Assembly (NCBI GenBank): GCA_002502605.1
Contig: DAPR01000053.1
Span: 2,905-12,629 of the forward strand
From: Euryarchaeota archaeon UBA258
GTDB taxonomy: Archaea; Thermoplasmatota; Poseidoniia; Poseidoniales; Poseidoniaceae
DNA: 9,725 bases
Reading direction: 5' to 3'
The translations under genes were made by a program, and so were the position numbers. Of the stretch, positions 5,801 to 9,725 are shown in pieces; position 1 is the first letter of the stretch, and every line of letters starts with the position of its first letter. The notes under the pieces are model-generated. The model was not told the origin of the DNA. It ran no database searches and worked only from the letters and a program-made list of their open reading frames with translations.

Positions 5801-6494
5801 CGAATACATTCCAGGCGTCCCGGCAGCGACCATGAGTTCCTCATTGATCATCGGTGAATCCTCGTGGCAAGCCCTTGTAGGGGCAGATGCTGTGTCAAAT
5901 TACACCTCGACCACCTGGATTGTTGAAGTGAATGGCGTTTCAGATGAGGCACTCGAGGCACTGGCGTCAACCCTTTCTGCGGACTTTAGAGTTTCAAGTG
6001 TCTTAGACTGGTCCAGCACGCACAAGAGCGTTGAACGCAACGGAGGTCTCATCTTCGGTACACCAGGATTGCTTTCGTTGCAATTCGTTGTCGCAAGTAT
6101 TGCAGCAATCGCATCGAGTTTCGTGTTCCTTTCGCTTGTGCTCAGTCAACGGCAAAAGGAATTGGCAGTCCTCCAAGCCATCGGGGCATCTCCAAACCAA
6201 ATCATTCGATTGGTGTTGTTTGAAATTCTCTCCATCGTCGTGGTTTCCATGGCGCTTGGCATCGTTCTTGGCATAGGTGTCGCCCTTTCCTTCAATGGTT
6301 TCTTCGATATCTTTGGATTCATATTCCAAATCTTTGGAGGCTCAACCACCACAATACAGCGAACGCTGGTCTATCCGTGGACACAGCTTTTGCTGGTCTC
6401 GTTGTCGGTGTTCTCTGCCGTCGTTGTTGCCCTTCTGGTCACCACACGGAGGGCCTTGAAGTCCGATCTAGCCAGCGTGCTCAAGGGGGAGTGA
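2871..6494 (+). CDS. Duplicated FtsX-type ABC permease with an internal pentapeptide-repeat domain
   Basis: This 1207-residue membrane protein fuses two FtsX/MacB-like halves. Half A has a TM near 49-75, an exported domain (about 76-385), then TMs near 386-424, 446-480 and 494-515. A linker pair lies near 543-560 and 574-597. Half B has a TM near 635-656, an exported domain (about 657-1063), then TMs near 1064-1091, 1111-1140 and 1170-1191. The cytoplasmic coupling motif occurs twice: EQRRREVSIHRVIGA (426-440) and QRQKELAVLQAIGA (1093-1106). Residues 827-925 are pentapeptide repeats, which account for the extra length of the second exported domain. All six cysteines (116/129, 271/285, 927/938) are in exported parts, as are about 15 N-x-S/T sequons. 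GGGGGTGA (2857-2864) precedes the ATG, which overlaps the ATPase stop. Family roles include lipoprotein or peptide export and mechanotransmission; the substrate here is unknown. Confidence 0.9.
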   Translation: MSDESNELELKSSDFSPSLKLPMRLMHKVRETPSQLRLAGLSAWRGKERGLAVIAGVFLASLVITTVLSYGVGLSQLFFEESLKGEPFDAKIEYARTPVENSSGWSNNTSTMTGVCDELMEEFSEFSDCTLVLGRQGIHSGGFFNQEFIVAQPLEMMAITDDANPYWGNVTFDYPELAEAGPPISTTRAVRFLGPEAFNGTFADRLGENIIAGLGEWPTPEKMEAERGVILPSTIASEAKANVGDVLDSLTFAYVVDESTLLEATVNNENCDGEVTPEQNEMVYCRMSMTATNLTVLGVYEPWDLGNPTLGPNPIFTTWTVLDETERAALMDNDHMYLGVTIDRGQLPTSSTADAAEWLEDLGTRVQDGNYTDEGVELYYTDIVSGTITFLNIFLGLIQIFDYIIMIPIVILSIAVLIYGLVLSLEQRRREVSIHRVIGADGTRLQSMVLLELFVMSSVAWLAGYLLALLAVPIVLSAVGFMEFRTGDFDVNPTLSVGATIFTAVTTLGLALLFGRSRAREFIALEIEEGVRKTTAKAEPKRWLHWLAFLFGMLAVIDTWLEMNGSEDGIVSNFFLEGLLGIIGPFALWIGGALLLGRIGAKGPQIMQLLFSRTPLLNDVKRGLKGSGSAESVNRLAVIMLLTLSIVTLAAVQGYTGTLVDEKTVDATVGSDLQVTLEQPYNEAQVLELVSNFTDASVTPIATTVPSLFLNDVNGGDKLLTWVLLDDNEDILHWSEQAIPGTNTEKAMLAYSNGGFTAGEDAAYSLDIAGSGRGDENRLDDVLLKPTDSKSEEITFLWEKLEFNFSSGGANETDPTVLFQAYSSLMEGDWSGLNLSGQDLSGRDFGAVDLTGTDLSNANLAGANLGQALFFDTNLDGADLSQANLKEAIIVNFMGGSMEGTNFIGADLSGAFGLADLSSATLGNATCPDGTFANQTSCASGFSQVPPPLAAPLFLADTNVQIVITPFTTPMDYMGVHEYIPGVPAATMSSSLIIGESSWQALVGADAVSNYTSTTWIVEVNGVSDEALEALASTLSADFRVSSVLDWSSTHKSVERNGGLIFGTPGLLSLQFVVASIAAIASSFVFLSLVLSQRQKELAVLQAIGASPNQIIRLVLFEILSIVVVSMALGIVLGIGVALSFNGFFDIFGFIFQIFGGSTTTIQRTLVYPWTQLLLVSLSVFSAVVVALLVTTRRALKSDLASVLKGE
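5349..5645 (+). repeat. Pentapeptide-repeat tract within the permease
   Basis: Residues 827-925 of the permease repeat the pattern A(D/N)Lxx, with central D/N-L or D/N-F pairs every five residues at 829/830, 834/835, 839/840, 844/845, 849/850, 854/855, 859/860, 864/865, 874/875, 879/880, 884/885, 902/903 and 907/908. One weak turn lies near 889 and an insertion lies at 891-901. Such tracts fold into a right-handed four-sided beta-helix. A probable disulfide cap, C927 and C938 in TCPDGTFANQTSC, follows the last turn. The domain lies outside the membrane, unlike the cytoplasmic DNA-mimicking Qnr/MfpA proteins. Confidence 0.88.
6485..6494 (+). promoter_or_regulatory. Ribosome binding site of the second ATPase, built around the permease stop
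   Basis: GGGGGAGTGA ends 3 nt before the ATG at 6498 and contains the TGA of the permease gene. Ribosomes finishing the permease would therefore stop on the binding site of the next gene, which favours coupled synthesis. Confidence 0.55.
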
Positions 6495-6497
6495 AGG

Positions 6498-7478
6498 ATG
6501 AAAGAAAGTATTTTGAAAACCAATGGACTCTATCACGTCTATGAATCGAAGGCAGAAGATGGAAACGTGGTTGCTCTACGTGGCCTTCATCTTGACATGA
6601 AGGAAGGCGAGGCAATCGCCGTTGTCGGACCTTCAGGTTCAGGCAAATCGACGTTGATGAAGTGCCTTGGTGGTTTGATGAAAGCCAGCGCAGGCTCTGT
6701 CTCGCTTGCTGGCAACAACATGACTCGTTTGACAGGCCAGGAACTCGTTGAATTGCGGCAAAAGACAGTTTCCTTCATTTTCCAAGAAGGCAACCTATTG
6801 CCTCAGATGAACGCTCGTGACAATGTGGCTCAACCACTGCGTCACCAAGGTGTATCTTCGAAGAAAGCACTCGCTTTGGCCGATGCCATGCTTATACGGC
6901 TTGGGATGGGGCATCGAAAACATGCTCTTCCCATGATGCTCAGCGGTGGAGAGCAACAGCGCGTTGCCATCTCCCGCGCCCTCATCACAAACCCTCGCCT
7001 CATCCTTGCAGATGAACCGACTGGTGCGCTTGATCCAGTGACGAGCAGAGAGGTGCTCGCGCTGTTCAAAGATTTACACGAAAATGATGGGGTATCGTTC
7101 CTCATTGTTACACACTCAAAGGAAGTTGCTTCTTTTGCCAACCGCTCTCTGGAATTGAGGGATGGCCGGTTTGTGGCAGAGCATGGCGAAAACGTTGATG
7201 TTGAAAACCTCGGCAAAGATCGGGAACTGATCATCGACGAAACTGGAACAGTCACCCTGCCACCCGATTTGTTGGTGCGCATTGGTGGTGCTGGGCGCTA
7301 CACCGTCGGCAACGCAGACAGCGGCTATTTGTCGCTTCAAGGAGAAGCAATCGAAGCCATGGGCAAGATGGAACTGGCTTCTGTCTGCCCTGCTTGTAAG
7401 CATGACTACAAGGGCAGCGATGACCAATTATGCCCTTCGTGCGGTTCAAGTAGACCCATGGTCGAGGTCAAGGCATGA
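6498..7478 (+). CDS. ABC transporter ATPase with C-terminal AbrB-like segment and zinc ribbon (second ATPase of the operon)
   Basis: The first 225 residues are a complete MacB/LolD-type ATPase: Walker A G44-PSGSGKST-52 with K50, Q-loop Q96, signature LSGGEQQRVAISRA (148-161), Walker B LILADEPTGALD (168-179) with D172 and E173, and switch H206. About 100 residues are added. Residues 245-281 (IDETGTVTLPPDLLVRIGG...) resemble the short AbrB-like LP strand seen after some actinobacterial ABC ATPases. Residues 297-315 form a zinc ribbon, C297-PA-C300 and C312-PS-C315. The catalytic core differs clearly from the first ATPase, so the two probably form a heterodimer with one permease. The extension could sense a ligand, bind a partner or help assembly; DNA binding is possible but not shown. 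It begins 3 nt after the permease and ends in an ATGA overlap with the next gene. Confidence 0.9.
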   Translation: MKESILKTNGLYHVYESKAEDGNVVALRGLHLDMKEGEAIAVVGPSGSGKSTLMKCLGGLMKASAGSVSLAGNNMTRLTGQELVELRQKTVSFIFQEGNLLPQMNARDNVAQPLRHQGVSSKKALALADAMLIRLGMGHRKHALPMMLSGGEQQRVAISRALITNPRLILADEPTGALDPVTSREVLALFKDLHENDGVSFLIVTHSKEVASFANRSLELRDGRFVAEHGENVDVENLGKDRELIIDETGTVTLPPDLLVRIGGAGRYTVGNADSGYLSLQGEAIEAMGKMELASVCPACKHDYKGSDDQLCPSCGSSRPMVEVKA

Positions 7479-7777
7479 AGCCCTTGCTTGCGTTTGTCGG
7501 CTACCTTGAAGGATTTTCATTCCTCATCTTGATGTTCTACGCCATGCCAATGAAGTATTTTGCAGGTGAACCAGAGATGGTGTCGTTGTTCGGCGCCGTC
7601 CACGGTGGCCTCTTCACCGTCTATGTCGGTCTTCTGTTCATTGGTGTTGGCAGGCATTGGACAATCACAGCCTTGATTCACGGATTCATTGCTGCAGTTG
7701 TCCCGGCGGGTCCATTCCTTTTCGAAGGCATGTTGATCTCCGGTGAATACGACCTTGATGCACCATCAGTTGACTAA
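7475..7777 (+). CDS. DUF3817 small integral membrane protein
   Basis: The 100-residue product has three to four hydrophobic segments (about 5-24, 39-58, 62-79 and 80-89) and the sparse conserved residues of the DUF3817 (YdzA-like) family: E12 after the first helix turn, P25-x-K-Y with a following G31, the H43-G-G-L-F motif and P77-A-G-P-F near the end. The family's function is unknown; members are small membrane proteins in bacteria and archaea. The ATG overlaps the stop of the second ATPase (ATGA, 7475-7478), and GAGGT (7464-7468) lies 6 nt before it inside that gene. The coupling makes it part of the ABC operon, perhaps as a permease subunit or stabiliser. No clear terminator follows it. 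Confidence 0.8.
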   Translation: MKPLLAFVGYLEGFSFLILMFYAMPMKYFAGEPEMVSLFGAVHGGLFTVYVGLLFIGVGRHWTITALIHGFIAAVVPAGPFLFEGMLISGEYDLDAPSVD

Positions 7778-7839
7778 AACCTTCGAAATTCGCCCAATAT
7801 CGCGGAAAAGGGTCAAAGAGCGTGATTGACGGGAATATC

Positions 7840-7847
7840 TTTTTATG
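7840..7847 (+). promoter_or_regulatory. TATA box for a near-leaderless transcript
   Basis: TTTTTATG is the most AT-rich stretch in the 96-bp gap after the ABC operon. A transcript starting about 25-27 bp downstream would begin near 7868-7872, only a few bases before the ATG at 7874, as is common for archaeal leaderless genes. This decides the start over the upstream TTG at 7826, which lies before the box. Confidence 0.5.
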
Positions 7848-7873
7848 CACCAGAACTGAAACATTTCACCAAG

Positions 7874-8503
7874 ATGAGCAACAATCCAGCCCCAAAAAAT
7901 ACCACTTTTGGATCCACAATGTCGTTTGATCTCGAACAATCGCCACAGCCAAAACGGCGCAAACGAAAGACGGAATTAGCTAACGAACAACCTCCCGAAT
8001 TCACCCCAAGCGAACATGGGATTGATTGCCCAGGTTGCGGCAGCAACATGGATGAAAACGAATGGCTCCAAGCCTTGGTTGGTTTTGTCTCTGGAGCGAG
8101 GGATTTCGAAGTGGGCAATCCAGTCCGTGCTCGTATCGTCCAAACTTTGCACAACACCGCGACCAACATGGACACGCCTCACCCGAGGGATGTCTGGGAA
8201 CTGAGCATTGTTGCTCGACTGATGAAGGAAATTGAACGAATTGTCAGTGCTGAGGTCTTGCGTCACCAGGCAGAAAGCAACACACAACAATATTCTCTGG
8301 CTGAACTTCAGCATTACGTTCAAGCGGCAGAAGTAGAAACGGCTGCACGGGTCCAAACTGAACTCTATGGACAGATTGCAGAACAGGTCCAGCAAGACCT
8401 CGAACCAGTTCTACGCCGTCAGATTGAGGCGGAATTATGGCAAGAGTTCGAACAGGAATTAGCTCGAAGGGCCGAACTGGGCTCCGACTCCATCGATGAG
8501 TAG
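7874..8503 (+). CDS. Unrecognised soluble protein with a CPGC knuckle and helical C-terminal half
   Basis: I do not recognise this 209-residue protein. Residues 1-45 look disordered and carry a strongly basic patch (PKRRKRK, 26-32). A single zinc-knuckle-like C52-P-G-C55 follows, with H48 close by, too few ligands for a full zinc finger unless it dimerises or uses H93/H103. Residues 60-130 are mixed and probably helical. Residues 136-200 are a long, Gln/Glu/Ala-rich helix with heptad-like spacing of Leu, Val and Ile, a likely coiled coil for self-assembly. There is no signal peptide or membrane segment, so it is cytoplasmic. The start at 7874 is chosen because of the TATA box at 7840; ATG 7919 is an alternative. 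It stands alone, convergent with the cupin gene 9 bp away. A nucleic-acid-associated or scaffolding role is a guess. Confidence 0.75.
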   Translation: MSNNPAPKNTTFGSTMSFDLEQSPQPKRRKRKTELANEQPPEFTPSEHGIDCPGCGSNMDENEWLQALVGFVSGARDFEVGNPVRARIVQTLHNTATNMDTPHPRDVWELSIVARLMKEIERIVSAEVLRHQAESNTQQYSLAELQHYVQAAEVETAARVQTELYGQIAEQVQQDLEPVLRRQIEAELWQEFEQELARRAELGSDSIDE

Positions 8504-8512
8504 GGTTGGCAT

Positions 8513-8875
8513 TCAAGCGCTCTTGACGCCTTCAGGCCACAACACCAAGATCAGCGTTTTCCCTCGCGTCTTTGGCGTGTGGGTCGTCTCCCGGTTCATC
8601 CATACAAGGGAGCCAGCAGGGTAGGTGCCATCTTCATCCCACACTTCGCCTTCAAGGACGATGTAGGCTTCTCCACCAGGATGGCTGTGGGGCATGAACG
8701 CATCCACAGTCACCTCAGAATCGGCTTCATACAGAACCAAAGAGCAAGCGTCTTCTCTGTAGAGGCGGCCCAAACGGACACCTGTGCCAAAATCCTTCCA
8801 TCGAATGTTTTCTTCTAACCATTCTTTGTCGACGTTAAATCCAAGCCAATCGGCCATGTTGTGTGTGAAGGGCAT
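8513..8875 (-). CDS. ChrR-type cupin domain protein
   Basis: This 120-residue single-domain cupin resembles the metal-binding cupin of ChrR anti-sigma factors (ChrR_Cupin). The first cupin motif is H63-S-H65-P-G-G-E69-A-Y-I-V-L-E-G-E and the second is around P86-A-G-S-L-V-W with H99, giving the usual His-His-Glu-His metal site. The middle (VDAFMPHSHPGGE and GEVWDEDGTYPAG) closely follows the family consensus. No sigma-binding N-terminal domain is present, so it is more likely a small metal-dependent enzyme such as a dioxygenase or isomerase, or a sensor of reactive oxygen. ATG 8875 is used; no ribosome binding site is seen. It is convergent with the gene before it and divergent from the gene after it. 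Confidence 0.85.
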   Translation of the reverse strand: MPFTHNMADWLGFNVDKEWLEENIRWKDFGTGVRLGRLYREDACSLVLYEADSEVTVDAFMPHSHPGGEAYIVLEGEVWDEDGTYPAGSLVWMNRETTHTPKTRGKTLILVLWPEGVKSA

Positions 8876-8908
8876 GGCTTGGCCAACCGGTGAGTGCTCA
8901 TGAGGACT

Positions 8909-8927
8909 TCGGAAGCGGTCATTCCGA
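8909..8927. promoter_or_regulatory. Dyad in the divergent region between the cupin and the last gene
   Basis: TCGGAA (8909-8914) and TTCCGA (8922-8927) are perfect 6-bp arms around a 7-bp spacer. The 97-bp gap is between two divergent genes, which makes an operator plausible. No convincing TATA box is visible for either gene. Confidence 0.35.
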
Positions 8928-8954
8928 CTGCTACCTGCGTCGACTTGAAATCAT

Positions 8955-8960
8955 GGAGGT
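8955..8960 (+). promoter_or_regulatory. Perfect GGAGGT ribosome binding site deciding the start of the last gene
   Basis: GGAGGT is followed after 12 nt by GTG 8973, the first possible start in the frame of the last gene. The spacing is long but usable. The next start in that frame, ATG 9081, has no such site. Confidence 0.5.
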
Positions 8961-8972
8961 CCATCTGAAAGC

Positions 8973-9725
8973 GTGGCCTCCCCTCTACAACTCCCTGAAA
9001 TCCCGCCCGCTGGGCCTTGGGATGGGTATGTTCTGGTTGTCATTTGGCTGCCCCTTGTTTTACGCCTTCTCTTCCTCGCTATGCCTTTCCGCAAAGCAAT
9101 AGCCAAACTTGCGCCTCATTCAGGATGGGCTATCAAGCAATTTCGTTCCCTTCCAGTTCGAGGGTTTGGCGTTCTAGCGTTAAATGAAATTCTTGCTTTC
9201 AGCATCCCCCCAATGTTGGTTCTCATGGTGCGCTTGCTCTCAGATCCGATCGGATGGGCTACGTGGGGAGAAGTAAGTGATCTCGGCATAGGGATTCTCA
9301 TCCTCTGTCTCATGATTTGGATTTTCGTTGACATGCTGCGAATCGCTAGAGTTCGTCGCATGTTAACCGCTATTGAGCGTCAAGATTTGGCAAAATTGCG
9401 TAAAGTCGCTGATGTTGGAATGAAGGCTCGCTCGTGGTTACAGAAATTTTCGCTCAGTCCTGCTAAAGAAAGCGTCATCGATTCTTCGAAAGAAGAGTCA
9501 ACCGGGGAACGCGTCGCAAAGCGGTCCCTCCAAGTCTGGGCTGCTCGAGCACTCATGGCACGAAAATTGACCCCTCAAGGGTTGTTGGGTGGAATCGCCC
9601 TTGGTGCCGCAGTTGAAGTAGCCAAGGCTGGAGCAGGAAAACTCACAGAAGTCGTTGATGAAAAGATGCAATCTGAGTTCGACAAATTAGCAGAAATTAA
9701 CAGCAAAACATTGCTTTTCCTTCTG
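8973..9725 (+). CDS. Partial membrane protein of unknown family (3' end outside window)
   Basis: The frame stays open to the last base, so only 251 residues are seen. From GTG 8973 the protein starts MASPLQLPEI, a short proline-rich stretch, then a hydrophobic segment at about 19-37 that would be lost if ATG 9081 were the start. Further membrane segments lie near 66-88 and 103-122. A basic helical stretch (123-160), a polar linker (162-180) and a glycine/alanine-rich hydrophobic patch near 203-214 follow, then an acidic helix. I do not recognise a family and no catalytic motif is visible. The frame opens only at 8949, and GGAGGT at 8955 supports the GTG. It is divergent from the cupin gene. 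A three-helix membrane anchor with a cytoplasmic domain is the most that can be said. Confidence 0.7.
   Translation, partial: MASPLQLPEIPPAGPWDGYVLVVIWLPLVLRLLFLAMPFRKAIAKLAPHSGWAIKQFRSLPVRGFGVLALNEILAFSIPPMLVLMVRLLSDPIGWATWGEVSDLGIGILILCLMIWIFVDMLRIARVRRMLTAIERQDLAKLRKVADVGMKARSWLQKFSLSPAKESVIDSSKEESTGERVAKRSLQVWAARALMARKLTPQGLLGGIALGAAVEVAKAGAGKLTEVVDEKMQSEFDKLAEINSKTLLFLL

Noticed and set aside
6842..7282. Minus-strand frame of 146 codons opposite the second ATPase
   Set aside because: It is antisense to the signature and Walker B motifs and contains no family signal.
7826..7873. TTG-started N-terminal extension of the CPGC protein
   Set aside because: The added 16 residues would begin upstream of the TATA box at 7840, so they would not be on the transcript; ATG 7874 fits the box.
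8890..9102. 70-codon plus-strand frame starting at GTG
   Set aside because: It overlaps the frame starting at GTG 8973, which has GGAGGT ahead of it and continues for more than 250 codons; this one has no such support.
9116..9361. Minus-strand frame of 81 codons opposite the last gene
   Set aside because: It is antisense to membrane segments of the open partial gene and has no ribosome binding site or known domain.
1..9725. tRNA, rRNA, CRISPR array, insertion sequence or integrase
   Set aside because: No cloverleaf-like segment, regularly spaced direct repeats, transposase motif or terminal inverted repeats could be found by eye.

Overview
The window looks like a piece of a pelagic archaeal genome, most likely a marine Group II euryarchaeon (Poseidoniales/MGII). 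This is an inference. It rests on ribosome binding sites that match the GGAGGTGAT complement of archaeal 16S 3' ends, TATA-like boxes about 25 bp ahead of genes instead of bacterial -35/-10 pairs, T-rich terminators, a small CspA-type cold-shock protein, an ATPase with an added zinc ribbon, and N-glycosylation sequons confined to the exported parts of a large permease. Base composition is even across the window and I see no mobile element, CRISPR array, rRNA or tRNA.

Left part (1-2070): the 3' end of a probable PhoU-domain protein and its terminator; two tiny overlapping genes (438-602 and 602-718) that encode paralogous microproteins; an AlkB-like membrane di-iron monooxygenase (757-1710); and a cold-shock protein (1803-1994) with a palindrome-rich leader and a hairpin-rich 3' region. 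A nearly identical dyad (TGCkTAACGCA) lies at the start of the AlkB-like gene and just ahead of the cold-shock gene, so the two may share a regulator.

Centre (2139-7777): a four-gene operon joined by an ATGA overlap, a 3-nt gap and another ATGA overlap. It encodes a LolD/MacB-type ATPase, a 1207-residue permease with two FtsX halves, a second and distinct ATPase with a C-terminal AbrB-like segment and zinc ribbon, and a small DUF3817 membrane protein. The permease has one tract of about 97 residues of pentapeptide repeats inside its second extracytoplasmic domain. All six of its cysteines form three close pairs in exported regions, and its sequons lie in exported regions. The two ATPases probably pair as a heterodimer under the two unequal permease halves. 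The substrate is unknown; mechanotransmission or lipid/lipoprotein/peptide export are the family's usual roles. This operon and the microprotein pair are the best candidates for undescribed biology here.

Right part (7840-9725): an unrecognised soluble protein with one CPGC knuckle and a helical C-terminal half, a convergent ChrR-type cupin on the minus strand, and a partial membrane protein running off the window end. The last gene probably starts at a GTG preceded by a perfect GGAGGT, upstream of its first ATG.
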